Positions 33,568 through 49,821 of a stretch of DNA of 64,000 nucleotides are shown here, one piece after another. A program made the position numbers and the translations under genes. The notes under the pieces were generated by a model. That model was not told the DNA's origin and made no database searches. It saw only the letters and a list, made by a program, of their open reading frames with translations. The stretch's first letter is position 1. Every line of letters begins with the position of its first letter. Origin of the DNA: Saksenaea vasiformis B4078 (lineage: Eukaryota > Mucoromycota > Mucoromycetes > Mucorales > Saksenaeaceae); the NCBI GenBank assembly GCA_000697055.1, contig JNDT01002360.1, forward strand, positions 225,227 through 289,226. The letters are read 5' to 3'.

Positions 33568-34753
33568 ATGGAGGAAGTCTCAGTGAAGGATAAGGTGGCG
33601 ATTGCCTCCAATTTTTTGCTCCTCAGCCCACCTGGCGAAGTAAACGATGTGTTTAATGGTAAGCTGATTTTCAACGGTTGGGCTGTGAGGGCTGTGCCTG
33701 TGGCATCTTGCACCTGACATTCCGCCATTTTGAAAGATGTCCGTACCTTGGTCGATAACGACGAGGCCCTTCAGGACGGTATTATGCAAGCCCTCGAACA
33801 ATACAACACAGAGCAACTTATCACTGTGACACCTCCTGATTTGGACTATGAAGTAAGACTGAACTCAAGAGGTTTGCAGAATGTAGAAATGTTTAACGAC
33901 CACTGTCTATTGTAGGTGATCGTATCCAAGTTTGGGAAGATCAGTGAAGACAGATTTCTCGACCCTCGATCGAGAAAATCATTTCGATTCGATCATATGC
34001 GGCTGGTACAGCAATATACACCGGACGACTAAAAAACTAAGCGCACGCTTATTAGATCGCATCTGACTTGAGTGACCACGAAGTTGAGCAGACAGTTGAA
34101 GACTTGAGGTATTTTCTCTTTATTAGAACGATATGATTGAGCGAGTCAACGCTAGGGCTGCCATCGAGACTGAGTTATTAACTTATGTCACTGATCACTA
34201 TCCAAATGGTGTGTGCACGGTGTATGGGCTGAAGGATGAACAGATCGCCATTTGTATTGTAGATAACAAATACAATCCACATAATTACTGGTAAGTTTGA
34301 TAAAAAATCATGCTGGAATTACGTAACTGAGCCGATTCCCAGGAATGGACGATGGCTTTCGATCTGGACCTATAACAAGCAATCAGGTGAATTAAAGGGA
34401 ACTTCCAAAGTCAACATCCACTATTATGAAGATGGAAACGTACAATTAAATTCTGATAAAGAATTTGAGGCGACTGTCGCGTCCGATACGGTAAATCATC
34501 TTCATCCATCTACCCAGAATTTCTCACGGTGAACTTTCCTTAAACTTAGGATATCCAACAAACAGCAAAGGCCGTCTTGAAAGAAATTTCTGCGTTTGAT
34601 AAGCGTTATCATAATGCAATGAACAACAGCTATACCGAACTTGCCGAGAACGCATTCAAAGGATTACGTAGAGCACTGCCACTGACACGACACAAATTGG
34701 ATTGGAACAAAATTTTGAATTACAAGATCGGAAACGAATTGACGCAGAAATAA
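33568..34753 (+). CDS. CAP1: F-actin-capping protein alpha subunit
   Basis: Alpha subunit of the CapZ heterodimer, which caps the barbed ends of actin filaments. Exons: MEEVSVKDKVAIASNFLLLS, DVRTLVDNDEALQDGIMQAL, VIVSKFGKISEDRFLDPRSR, ASDLSDHEVEQTVEDLR, AAIETELLTYVTDHYPNGVC, NGRWLSIWTYNKQSGELKG, and a C-terminal block KAVLKEISAFDKRYHNAMNN with LPLTRHKLDWNKILNYKIG (the actin-binding tentacle region). The exon VEDLR joins AAIETELL through a 47-nt intron; an 18-nt GT-AG stretch inside it is not the intron. Six introns in all. Start 33568, stop TAA 34751-34753. The two repeats just upstream (gtgcgtgtagcgga) may belong to its promoter. Confidence 0.95.
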
Positions 34754-34869
34754 TGTGATCAAATAAATAAAAAAAGGAGTTACAGTTGCATACACAGAAG
34801 TACTTCCAAGTACTGTACATGAAGTAATATAATAATTTTGACAGCTAGGTTTTGCTGAATAGATGAGGT

Positions 34870-35765
34870 GCTACAGTTTATTGAACAACTTTTTGCCCTA
34901 CTCTAGATAAACTATGCCTCCATGTAGAACCGAGTTTGCGCTAAGAAAGAATTGAATATGCGGTCATTACTTAATGAGCTGGCGATAAAATAATACTATA
35001 CTTACATCAACCTGCTCCCCAGATGGACGCATAATTTATTGGAGAAGCATAAGAAATCATTCACGATTAGTAAATGGAAGATACTTCATGTCCTTTTACT
35101 TACCCCGAAGGTAAGCAGGCTTACAGGCCTGGGCCAGACCCGCACCTGAGTCCGGTGGGGCCGGCGTGATGGCAATCTGGCTGCGACGGCCAGCGATGAG
35201 AGGTTACGCCGTGCAGAGAACTTGAAGCGATGCAATGTCTGGCGAGGTTCTGTTGTGAAAGTTGGATAAGGCAGCGTGCGATGATGCTTGCTTACCCGTT
35301 GATGAACAAGGGGCTACATCACAGCCAGGACGGTTCGGGACGGAGATCATGCAGGCTAAATGATAAACAAAAAGCATAAATAATTCTGTATGACATCCTT
35401 ACCGCGGATGTTAAAGAGAACAGAGCCAAAGAAAAAAAAAAAAGGAAATTCGTACGTTCGTTTAAGTATAGACTATTTTGGGTGGAACCTGTGCTTATCT
35501 TGAAACATTTTTACTGCTTTGCGATGGAATACTGGGAATCTATCACTGAAGCACATTAATGCAAAAACGATTTCTTGTTTCAATGAGACATTTTTACTGC
35601 TTCCCGATGAGATACTGAAAAATGCATCACTGAAGAACCCCAATGCAAAGTAAACTACTTCTCGCCGCAAAGACGCATCACTTTCCAGCGCTAGATTTAT
35701 TCAACTTGAACGTAAAGGGACATATAGCTGACGCAAACGCTTATTCCAAACACAGTGTTAACACG
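34870..35765 (+). repeat. Copy of repeat family A (A7)
   Basis: Left end agtttattgaacaacttttt. The foldback uses taaactatgcctccatg and gatggacgcataatttattgg. Inside are cgattagtaaatggaagata, gccgtgcagagaacttgaag, gacggttcgggacggagatc, gaacagagccaaag, ggaaattcgtacgttcgttt, tatttt gggtggaacc, and two blocks of ttttactgctttgcgatgga type. It ends ttcaacttgaacgtaaaggg and acgcaaacgcttattcca. It lies downstream of the capping-protein gene. Confidence 0.8.
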
Positions 35766-36068
35766 TACATGTACCCAGAGAGATCAGACATTTCTTCCCA
35801 TTCATGCTTCCTTTTCGCTCAGTCAACGCGGCTTCAGATGATGTGTGAACATCTGATTTATCTAATGATATCATTTGTTTTCTGTATAACAAGATGTACT
35901 TGTCACGTTTTTAATGCGAAAGAAATGCACAGTCTGTCGAGGTAGTAGTATTTTGTTGTAGTAGCTGCTCAATTGCTGGTTGCGCCTTTACCAACACACA
36001 AGACCGTTCTAACGTGCTACAGATGAGTGTGCAAAAACTCGTAGTCTTTATGTACATGAAGCAATCCT
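35766..36068. other. Intergenic region
   Basis: Between repeat A7 and the 3' end of the RasGEF gene. Nothing recognisable. Confidence 0.35.
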
Positions 36069-39000
36069 TCAATCGTTATGAGCACCTTGTAGTTTGTTCT
36101 GTGCTAACAACCGAGATTCGCAATGAACATCTTGATAGCAATTGAATGTTGCTCTTATTCTCTGTTCGACCTGCGCAGCGACTCGATCCAGCGGGACGTT
36201 GTCCACTGGTTGAGAACCAGGAAAAAATGGAAAATACTCGAGATCGCCAGCGAACCAGTAACTTTCGCTCGTGTTACCTACCACAGTGTCTACAAATTTG
36301 CTCAATGATCTGAATTTGGCAAAATTGATCAAGGAAGGTGCATCCTCCTTTGTTAATGGAAGATAGGTTTGATTTCCATCCATAAAGAACGTCAGATCCT
36401 TGAGTACAAGCGGGAGGAAAGGAACAGCTGGTGCTTTCGCTTTCTGAAATGCCTGGCGGTAGGTTCCCATGTTATTTCCAACATCGAGATTCCTTTGGAG
36501 TGCATGGTAAACATCCATATCACGATTGGAGAGCGACTGCCAAGCTTCGTCCAGTTTTCTTACAGCTCTACTGCTCAATCCCATTGTGATTACCATACTG
36601 GTGTGAAAATTATTCCACTCCAAACATAGCTAGAACTGTGTAAGTCATTCATTCCTTTCTTCCCCCCGTCTTTCTCTCTTACTTTGGCAATTTCGATCAT
36701 CTTGCGCAACGCAAGTCGTCGTTGTTTGGAGGTCTTAAAGCAACAAACTTCGTGAGCAACCCAATGGCTTAGCTATAGATTTATGATCAGACGATCCAAG
36801 CGTTTTCTCACAAACAAACGTACCACATTGGCGCGTTTTGTCATCATTCCAATATAAGGACTTGTATTTTCCGTCGATGCATTATAGTTTTTTCGCCAGC
36901 AACCACTCAAGTAGTCATGTGCAGTGATACACTTGAATATGTAGAAGTCAGCGAGAGTAAGGTATCGCGCAATATCTTTTGCTTCAAATGAGATGAGGAC
37001 AGGAGGTGCTGGTGATGGAGGTGAGCCGTTGGGGTTTATAAATGGTGATGTAGGCGATCCAGGAGGAGTACTTAAGGTGGAAGTAAAAGAAAACAGGCTT
37101 TGTGCACCTGATGGGCGACGCTGTTGCGATGGAAGAGGCGTCGATGTGGCAATCAAAGAATGCCGGTTCCGAGCATATTGGATCATCTACGTGGCTCGCA
37201 TGAAAAGACCACTTCGTTTCTGGAGACTTTACCTGTTGATTTAAGGTATCCTTGATCGTGTTTGCTTCAGCAATAAATCCTGCTCTTCTGATATCTCCAT
37301 TCAGAAAAGCTTCCAACCGTGTAAATAAGATATCGTTTTGCTTGAAATCTTGAAATCGCAGTTTGATCCATCGAGAAACAATATTGAGGACTCTAATTTG
37401 GCGTCATCATGAGAATGTATGTAAAATGGAGACAACCATACTGCTACTTACTTTAGCTGAATGCGTCGCTGCCATTTTTTGAAGTACTCAGTTTCTCCAG
37501 GCAATGCTTCCAAATGAAATCGAGCCATGAGGTCTTCCAAAAGTTCAATCGATGTCGTAAAGAACGGATAATTCATTAAATACGTATCAATATAATCAAA
37601 GTCTAACCGGTTGTTTTAGCATGAAGAGGTAAATCTTATACGCTTACCTTGAGTTGTTTCGTCGGCCAGTTTGATGACGAGTTTCTCTGCTGTCCCAGCC
37701 ACTACATGTAGTTTACCAGAGATCATTTCCATCACAAGGACATCATGGCCAGCTTCTGCTATATGTAACATGCTTCCTTCACCGCCACCCGTCCTTTTCC
37801 ATGATGAACTGCTTATACCAGCTTGGCTCAGGATCTGAAACTACAATTTGATCATTATCAGTGAAAGGACAGAAAAAAAATAATTACATCGGCATTGGCA
37901 GGTTTTTGGAGAGATACGGATGACTGGTTGCGTCGAGCGTTATGTGATGGGGTTGAAAGACTAACCCAACGAGGTGAGTAATGAAAATTAGGTAGGTTAG
38001 CAATGTAATAAACCTTTGATCGGAGGGATCGCCAGTGCATGCAGCGCTCTTTTCATTTGTCTTATTAATACGATCATTGTTAGACTTTGTCGTCGTCCAC
38101 GGCTTCAGTAGCATCGATGAGAGGGACGCGGTACTTGTTGAAGCAGAAGTTGTCATCGAATTCAATCTGAGTCGACTTGTGGATGATTTCAATTCTTGGC
38201 TGGGTGTGGAAGATAATGTCGTCGCAAACATCCCTCTTAATCGACCGAGATCACTTTCGGATTTGTAATGTTTAATAGTAGGTATATTGTTCGGAATGGT
38301 CAGGAGCGTCTGCGCATTTGGTTCTTCCGGTGTCGTCCCTGCACGTACAAATGTGGGTTCCGCATGTTCCGCATGTATGGACGCCAGCGACGGAGGAGCA
38401 CATTTATTCTGATCATGATGGACCTTGCTGCAGGAGAGAGTGTGTGTACTCCTAGCCGGACGAAGCGGAATCCTTGCGGGACGAGGCGCTGGAGGCGCGT
38501 CATTAGGTATTAAGTTATATTGCTTTTCAACTCGCGATGCCTGATCGACCAGCGACGGCGATGTCAAAGAGTAAAATGAATTACATGGTAAGATGCTTCT
38601 AGCATCGTTTACGGTTGGATTTCGGTTTACGCCATGGCTAGGTATAGTAGAAGTTTCGTTTTGTAGAGAATGATGGTGATCGTCATCCGCGTCGGGATGA
38701 TGTCGTGCGAGGAGTGGCGGTGCAGATGGTGGAGGCGATGGCAGGGAAGAGGCGAGTTGTTTGTCTCTCGCACAATCCATTACTTTGTGTATACCTGCAT
38801 TAAAGTCCGTATATTCCGTGTCTGTTGGACTGGGTAGAGAGATGATATAGCGATCGGTATCTTCGTCCGTCATCCGAATATCCGTATTTCTCGCGAATGG
38901 CGAAACAAGCGTCTGAACTGATGTACGTTTACGGTCTTTACTTGGTGATCGCACCAGGATTGCGCCTGGATGAGCATTAAGAGGTACCGTGCTCTTGGGA

Positions 39001-40712
39001 GAAGGGTCATCTATAGGTGATGGAGGTAGTGGCTTCTCCGAAGTCGCCCGAGACTAGAAAAGCAAAGTGTAAACGAAGCTCTGATGCTAATACTTCGCAT
39101 TACCTCGACTGTACCGGCAAAACTGATTTCAGACATGTTTGATAGATTTTCAATGCTCTTACGTTTCGATGGTACAGCCGGTGCTGGCTCCTTGTTATAT
39201 GCAGGAAAATGAAATAGATCCTTTAGACTCCGAGGTTTGGTTACAGAAGGTTTGGCAGAGTCGGTGTCACCCCGACGACTCCCGAACAACAGTTTGAAAG
39301 TACTTGTGCTTTTGGAGCTTTTCATACTTTGAGAATTACTTTTCACTGGCGGAGCACATAGACGATCATCATCTCGCGCTTGTTCACCTTGTTCATTTTT
39401 CCCTTCAAACGGTTGTCGAGGCATGTCTGTGAAAAACAGGTCGGTTAAATAAAAGCAATGATCAAATTGTGTTCTAGACATGAGTACCTGACATTGTCAG
39501 TGCGAGAGGCTTTTTTAATGGGGCGATACTGCGAATAAATCGGTTTCCCACTAAAATACAAAAGGAAGAAAGACGATTAGAAGGAATTGAATAAATAAAA
39601 TACTAATATAAGGGATAGATATTCTTCAACTAATAGCTGAAAGCCAGGGGTGCGCCCTATGGTTATTACCCTTCCCATTAAACTTGCCTATTTCCAACTT
39701 ATCGCCACTAGCGAGCAGAAATGTAAAGTCATACGGCAACATGAAGTCCGGAAGAGAAGGAAAGTGATGTGCCGATCAACAGATTATATGCAAAAGTCAG
39801 AATGCAAACAAAGAGGAAGGGGGCCGCAATGGGCAGTCCGAAGTAAGTGTGTGTGTATATTAGGGTTAATAGCCCGTGTACGGACAGGCTAGTAGCCAAC
39901 GTACCTATGTTTTGCTCGTCTTTTCTGACCAAGTTGTTCTGGTACATCTGAATGAACCTTTTTATGGGTAAAGGAAGAGGGAAGGAAGGACGAAGAAACT
40001 AACAAACATACAGCGGCAGGTAAGAATCGTGCCCATATGATTACATAAAGCATAATTAGATAGACTTTACCTTGAGCTCGCTGCTTGATGTCATCATTCA
40101 TTAGGGGTGGAGATAGACAAAATGCGGATAATGCATCGACGAGCTGATGTGCGTGTGAGACAAGCAACTTGAATAAATACGATTAGCAATGATAAACTAG
40201 GGGAACGGGTGAAAGCAAATGCTCGCTAATTTAAGAGAGAATCTCGTTACCTGGAGCGTTTTATCGCAATGATAGTCCGTTGATGGAAGAGTGGCGAGAT
40301 ATTTGCTACGCTGAACCTGATCTAGAAGTAAATCCAGCTCCTGTTGGATCACACGTGCGATCGATGCTTGAATTCCACTTTTCTTGGTCATGTGTTTGTT
40401 TTCTTCAAGGAGTGTTCGAGTAGCAGAGGATAAAACGGATGCCGCATTTGACAATGAAATGAGTTGGCATGACGAGAAGCCATTTTCCACCGAATGGTTT
40501 AGGAAGAAAGGTGTTAACGTTAAGATAGTTATAATAGCAGATGCCACATTCTGGCATAGGCCATTTTGCGACTACATTGGGATAATAGCAATGTCAATAG
40601 CCCCGTAAAGCAATACTCCACAGGCAGAAAATTTTACCCTAGTTTGGTTCCATTGGGCGGACTGCAACTTGAACAAAACTGCATTAATTTCCGCTGTCGT
40701 GGACTGTACCAT
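36069..40712 (-). CDS. Ras guanine-nucleotide exchange factor (CDC25-type RasGEF)
   Basis: Activates Ras-like GTPases at membranes by GDP/GTP exchange. Start at 40712 (MVQSTTAEINAVLFKLQSAQ). A helical N-terminal region follows (QASIARVIQQELDLLLDQVQ, then HAHQLVDALSAFCLSPPLMN), then a long Ser/Pro-rich disordered middle (39480-37900) with acidic and His runs. The RasGEF_N domain reads VVAGTAEKLVIKLADETTQD, then FFTTSIELLEDLMARFHLEA. The catalytic CDC25 domain has FEAKDIARYLTLADFYIFKC, LSHWVAHEVCCFKTSKQRRL, EWNNFHTSMVITMGLSSRAV and PFLPLVLKDLTFFMDGNQTY. Stop TGA 36069-36071. More than ten introns. The domain order resembles yeast Cdc25/Bud5 and S. pombe Ste6/Efc25, but without an SH3 domain that I can see; which Ras it serves is unknown. 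Confidence 0.9.
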
Positions 40713-41587
40713 GAATGGTCATTGATAAAGGGAAGATGAGAAAAAGGGGAGCCAAAATGATTATCTTTTATATATAGTTATGTACTTTTCTTACCTGCCG
40801 GTAAAACCCCTTCTTTTTCTATCTCATGGATATCCAAAACAGAAAAGCAACAGTATTGCTATTGTGCAAAAGTTAGGGGGTTATTTGCGAAAAAAAAGGG
40901 AGTGAAATGCGATACAATGGCGGAGTTGAACCATTCAGGTACCAAAGACATCCTATGTCAAAAAAATGACATATTGGACAAATAGCATTACAATCTACTG
41001 CTCCTGTTTAACACCTTTAACTTTCTCCGTTGTCATATCAATAGGAGAAACACGTTATAATGAAAAAAAAAAAAAAAAAGAGAGCCACTGGGTGGCATCT
41101 AGACAGCAACCACGAAACCTATCATGAGGCAAAAGTACGCCATCCATTCCCCAGATCAACGTGCCCCTCTTCTATTTTCTCTTTCTTCCTCTCTTTATTC
41201 TTTGCCACGCTGTTCTATTGAGCTTCAAATCTACTGTAGAAATCAAATGCTCAATATAAGGCGGAGTAAAGATATCATGACTGAAAATCGGAGTGTGAGA
41301 GACTGCAGTATCCTATACGATGCATGAGCCACATTGATTTATTCATATATTAAGAAAAACCACCTACGGCTTGAATAATCAAATAGCATCACCTTTAGCA
41401 AAGGCTGGCTGAACTTTTTGCCCGTACAGTCATCTGGGTTGGCAGGTTTTTTATTGTCCGACCGGCAATTCCGGAGCACTGGTTGTGACGTGCGATTCAA
41501 ACAAAAATTCGGAGACCCAAGCTCCCATACAAAAAAAAAGTCCCTCCTTACTATTTCATCCGGAGCCTGGTCTTTTCGCAGCATATT
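40713..41587. other. Divergent promoter region between RasGEF and Prp5
   Basis: Contains poly-A runs (40891-40901, 41064-41080), a C/T-rich stretch (41160-41215) and no supported gene. The two neighbouring genes are transcribed away from it. Confidence 0.4.
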
Positions 41588-45352
<3,765 letters not shown>

Positions 45353-45700
45353 AGAATCATTTCGTTTTTTTCTTTCCTTACTCTTCTTGCTACGTTTACT
45401 ACTTTTTCTGATAAATATCCATTCATGTTGTGTTTTTTCTAGGGATTTGGACAAAAATTGCCTTGTATTTTCCATCAAAAGAGAGGATTTATCATATCTA
45501 TGCGTCATTTGACTGGCCAAAGGATTGAAAATCACGACGTTTCAAATGGTATGAAGGATACTTACGTAGAAGTTCAGCTATAATGTTGCTTTCCTCTGTT
45601 GTGGCATGATTACTTTCAATGTGTGAGTGTTCTTATTGCATGCGCTTTTTTGAGGTCTGCTTCCTACTAGGTATTCTTTTGCATTTCCAATTACAGTGTC
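45353..45700. other. 3' flank of PRP5
   Basis: T-rich (tttttctttcc) sequence expected of a 3' untranslated region and terminator, leading to the left arm of the Fanzor-bearing inverted repeat. No gene seen. Confidence 0.35.
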
Positions 45701-46296
45701 TCCCAAAATGAATGTCGCAAAGGAAAGGAAAAAAATGTCGTTAGCGAACTACAAAATTGGAAACCGATGTTTTGTGATACTTACGGCATTGTCTAATCGT
45801 CGCAAACGTCTGTTGCTTGGATTATTTGATTTTCAATATTCACAAATAGGATTTGTGGACATGAGTTTGTGAATGTTTCTCCAACGCTGACAACAATTAA
45901 GCGTCCATCAGACTCAGACCTTTCCAGTATGGTAGGCGATCATCGCCATCCAACGCTGGTGTATTACCAAATGTAGATTCAGACATTGGACAGCATCACT
46001 TTCCTCAATTACGTGGGGAAATTGTGGTGGCAGATGTTTGTAATATGCTTGCTCTCATCAACTGGTTTGATTTATGCAAAAATGTCTCATGGAGCCAATA
46101 AAGTTTAGCGTGACGCAGGAACGACAAAGTAGTATGATTCTAGCTAAAACCATGTTTACGCTTTTTAAATGATGATAATAATTTATGATAACGAGTTTAA
46201 GCAGGAGCATCCGCCCATTTGGCAATTCTACGATACCAGATCGAAGTGTGAATTTGTTACTCGTTGAAAACAGGTGTGAGGAAGCTTTTCTTATTT

Positions 46297-46440
46297 CACT
46301 ACGGGAAACCCTGTTCGTGATTGACTACTTCTCCTTGAGTAAAAGAATAGTCCACCAGCAACCTGTACCACACTAGTTCCTGGTAGACTATTTTGTACTC
46401 AAGGAAAAGTAGTCAATCAGGAACCGGGCTTCCCATAGTG
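46297..46440. mobile_element. CACTA-type MITE, copy 2
   Basis: A 144-bp foldback: CACTACGGGAAACCC at the left end, GGGCTTCCCATAGTG at the right end. The arms are nearly perfect for about 66 bp (gattgactacttctccttga and tcaaggaaaagtagtcaatc). TTT flanks both ends, fitting a 3-bp target duplication. It lies inside the Fanzor locus 3 element, so it inserted later or was carried along. Same family as 6495-6637. Confidence 0.85.
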
Positions 46441-46519
46441 TTTATCACTCTATTCTTTCTGATTTATCACTCCATTCTTTTCTCTTTTCACTCTCATGTT
46501 CTTTCTTTCCCAACAAGCC

Positions 46520-47085
46520 TGGTGTCCAGAACTGTGCGCGAATCATAAGAAGAAAAAAATTAGAAAAACAAAGACGGCTACCTGAAGAAGCTGAAAATGC
46601 AACAACTGATGATGAACAGCCTCGTAAGTTTTTTTTTTTGGCTTTGCTTCAAGTCGTGCATCTGACCTGAATTCTTTCAAGCTCCCAAACGGAAGAAGCG
46701 AGGGAAAGGTCGACAGACTAGGAGACGGCTAATTTGGAAGAAGCCCCACGGCCAAGCCAGGACTCAGAAAGTTGCTGAAGAGAGCCGAGTTCTATGACGT
46801 TTGATTACGGTCAATGTCGGGAAGGATTCACCAGCCAGGTCTGTGGTACGCGCGGTCATCAAGGCATGGAAAATGTAGAGATTGACGATTCGAAATTGCA
46901 TAACGTAGCAGTCTGTAACAACTACTCACGTATTTGGCAAGGAGATATCAACGCCGGTAGAAACATTCACGCCTTGGCAATGCTTTCCATTCTTGCCGAC
47001 CATACGCCAGACTCACGTCCACGTGTCCTGTCTGCGAATGTAGACAATCCAATAATCCGAGCAGCAGAAGCTCGCTACGATTAGA
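46520..47085 (+). pseudogene. Fanzor C-terminal remnant, locus 3
   Basis: Readable pieces: a basic segment KKRGKGRQTRRRLIWKKPHG, preceded by an intron-like gtaag...ttcaag, and then after a frame change MTFDYGQCREGFTSQVCGTR, HNVAVCNNYSRIW and the RuvC-III motif QGDINAGRNIHALA. The tail has DSRPRVLSANVDN and ends at TAG 47083-47085. The zinc ribbon is damaged: the second Cys of the first pair is replaced in VCGTRGHQ. No RuvC-I motif or N-terminal region is present. The DSRP tail motif is shared with locus 2 (DSRPVALQ) but not with locus 1, so loci 2 and 3 are closer to each other. Confidence 0.75.
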
Positions 47086-47178
47086 CAATGTCGTAAGTAT
47101 TGCCAAAATATCGGGTTCCATTTTTGTAGTTCGCTAACGACAACTTTTTTTCTTTCCTTTGCGACATTCATTTTGGGA

Positions 47179-47697
47179 AAAATAGTATATCCAAGTACAG
47201 CAATCTGTCGATCACTTCGGTCTCACTTGTTTTCTGTTGTTGGTAACTTCAGCCTATAGCAGACCACTTATCCCAGCAGTTAGATAAGTTGACTGTAATT
47301 TTTAAAGGATAATGAGTCCAGATTTGCAATTTATGACATCAGGAAACCTTGGAACAAGTGAAAACGGTTGACGTCGTCACTCACAATGGTGTTATTGCAT
47401 GTGAAACTGCAAAACTTTTTGGAATAGCGACGGCAACGCGTCCAGTTTCTGGTTAAACGGGTGTTTTTTGTCAGTCATCTCAGAATCAAAACAATGCTAT
47501 AGGGCCACTACAATTGTGGATTAATTCTTGGCATACGCACAAAAGCTGACTTGTTGGTTTATCCGGTCTTTGTCGTAGATCGGATTCCTGCAAATTGTGT
47601 CGGAACTTTTTGGTCATCATCTGAGACTAAACTGAATTCATGCATAAAAAGAGAAAGAAATAAAGAACGATCTTCCCCGAGTTTTTTTTGTTTTGGT
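47179..47697. other. Intergenic region upstream of VTC4
   Basis: About 520 bp between the inverted-repeat element and the VTC4 start. A T-rich tract (47680-47690) lies just before the ATG. No gene seen. Confidence 0.4.
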
Positions 47698-49821
47698 ATG
47701 AAGTTTGGTCACACTTTGGAAACATCGCTTTACCCAGAGTGGACAGTTTATTATCTTGGTTTGTTTTCTGTGTATCGCAGAAGAGGAATATTAATCGTGC
47801 TTTAGCATATAATGAATTGAAGGTATTATTAAAGAAAGCACAAGATCATACATGGACGGAAGAAGATGAATCAAAGTTCGTCGAACGTCTTGAAGAAGAG
47901 CTTGAAAAGGTCCATCATTTCCGACATACAAAGTATGAAGAGATTCAAGGTCGGATCGAAACAGTAGCAAATCAAGTAGACGTTGTTTGTCATAAACAAA
48001 CGCCACTACCAAATGAGTTCGCTTTGCTTAAAATCAAATTGAGTGATATCATTGCTGATGTTCATGACCTGGCCAAATACACACAGTTAAATCATACTGG
48101 ATTTGTAAAAATTGTTAAAAAGCATGATGTAAGCATTACAGAAGCCTGCTTCGTAAGATAACCCTTTATAGAAATTGACACGGTGGACACTCAAACCTAT
48201 GTTCCGTGCACGTTTGCATGCCAAACCATTCTATCTCGAAAGTTACGAAGAAATGATCGTCCGTATTTCTACTTTATATGACCAGCTAAGAACAAGAGGA
48301 AAAGAACGAAGTGGGGACACCAAGATGGGTGGCAAGCAAAGTGCTTTTTTGCGTCAAACTACAAAATACTGGTAAGGAAAACGTACGCCATCATGTTCTA
48401 ATTTATATATATCACATTGGTAAGCTGTGCAGGATCCACCCAGATAACGTTATTGACGTGAAGTTGATCATACTGAAACATCTGCCGGTGTTGGTGTACA
48501 ATCCCAATAAGGAATTCGACCCACAAGATTTGGCGATTAGTAGCGTTTATTTCGATAACGATGCCATGGATCTCTATCGCGGCAGAATTCTAAAGGCAGA
48601 AAAAGCAGAAGCCATCCGAGTACGGTGGTATGGCGGAAGCGGAGTAAACTCCACCACCGTTTTCGTAGAACGTAAAACACACCATGATAATTGGACCGGT
48701 GAGAAATCCATCAAAGCACGGTTCCCGATGAAGGAAAAGTATCTTAACGATTTCTTGTCTGGCAAGTTGACGGCAAACGCATGGTACAGTATGCAGAAGA
48801 AGAATGAAAGCGAAGAAGAGAAATCCTGGCGACAGCTGGCAGAAGAAGTCCAGTACAGCATCATCACTAAACGCCTTCGTCCTATGTTGAGAACATTCTA
48901 TCACCGTATAGCCTTCCAACTTCCAGGCGATGCCCGGGTACGTATCAGTCTAGACACGGAGCTTGTGATGATTCGCGAAAATAATACAAGAGATAACTGG
49001 CGTCGTACGGATATAGACGTCGACTGGCCATTCCGACAGTTGGACGAAAGAGATATTCACCGATTTCCCTATGCCGTGATGGAAGTTAAGTTGCAAACGC
49101 ATACCAACAAGGGAGAACCACCACAGTGGATAACAGAGCTTACCAACTCGCACCTGGTTGAATCTGTTCCAAAGTTCTCAAAGTTTACCCATGGGTGTGC
49201 CACGTTGCTTGAGGATAAGGTCGATCTTCTGCCTTTCTGGTTACCACAGATGGATGTTGATATTAGAAAACAGCCGACAAACACATCGCTTGAGCTAGTG
49301 CATCCGGAAACAGATGAAGCTTCTCCACTGACCTCATCAGCAACTCACATACTGATACCAGAAGAGGACGAGACTGAGGACGACAGAGGGCCCCGGAATG
49401 CTGAAAATGATTCCAGTTCTGCTGTTATTTCACGATCAACCCAGCCTATCAAGGCATTACTTGCAAACGAGCGCACTTTTCTAAATTGGCTACGGTCTAC
49501 CTTACCCCTTGGGGCTATTGCCATCGGCATGCTACATTTCACAAATACCGCTGGTTTATGGTCAGCGATCATGTTTACAGTAGCTGCAGTTTCTATCATG
49601 CTGTATGCGCTGTACCTATACCAAAAACGGGCTACCCGCGTTTTGAAGGAAGATGCAGGTGAATATTCGGATAGCTACGGACCAGCTGCCCTTGTTGCTA
49701 TAATGGTGATGGCCATCAGCATCAACATCTATGGTAAGCACAACGCTTTTGGAAATAACAGGTTTCTTATCGAGCTCTTTTAGTTCGTCCATCGTTCTCC
49801 GATAGAGATGGGTCTTATTAA
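47698..49821 (+). CDS. VTC4: Vacuolar transporter chaperone complex polyphosphate polymerase (VTC4)
   Basis: Makes inorganic polyphosphate from ATP and threads it into the vacuole. N-terminal SPX domain ([20 protein letters not shown], then [13 protein letters not shown] and KIVKKHDKLT, with the Lys surface that senses inositol pyrophosphates). The central triphosphate-tunnel domain has [26 protein letters not shown] and [17 protein letters not shown], then [13 protein letters not shown] and [12 protein letters not shown]. The C-terminal DUF202 membrane part begins [20 protein letters not shown] and has three helices. Presence of the catalytic Arg/Lys/Glu blocks favours the Vtc4 subunit over the accessory Vtc2/3. 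Introns follow YYL, KKHD, TKYW and NIY. The last exon adds [11 protein letters not shown] and stops at TAA 49819-49821. Confidence 0.93.

Larger units (their letters stand above)
45701..47178. mobile_element. Inverted-repeat-bounded element carrying a Fanzor remnant (locus 3)
   Basis: The left arm 45702-45892 and right arm about 46945-47178 are long imperfect inverted repeats. The outermost block is cccaaaatgaatgtcgcaaa at the left and its inverse tttgcgacattcattttggg at the right. Further in are gtcgttagcgaactacaaaa and cattgtctaatcgt with their inverses. The right arm includes the Fanzor C-terminal codons (plus strand). The left arm encodes the corresponding C-terminus on the minus strand (GETFT, stop GAT TAG), with a deletion of about 35 bp. 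A CACTA-type MITE is nested in the centre. Confidence 0.75.

Noticed and set aside
34107..34160. An 18-nt GT-AG micro-intron in the capping-protein gene
   Set aside because: A 47-nt intron ending caacgctag joins VEDLR to AAIETELL in phase and matches the family alignment.
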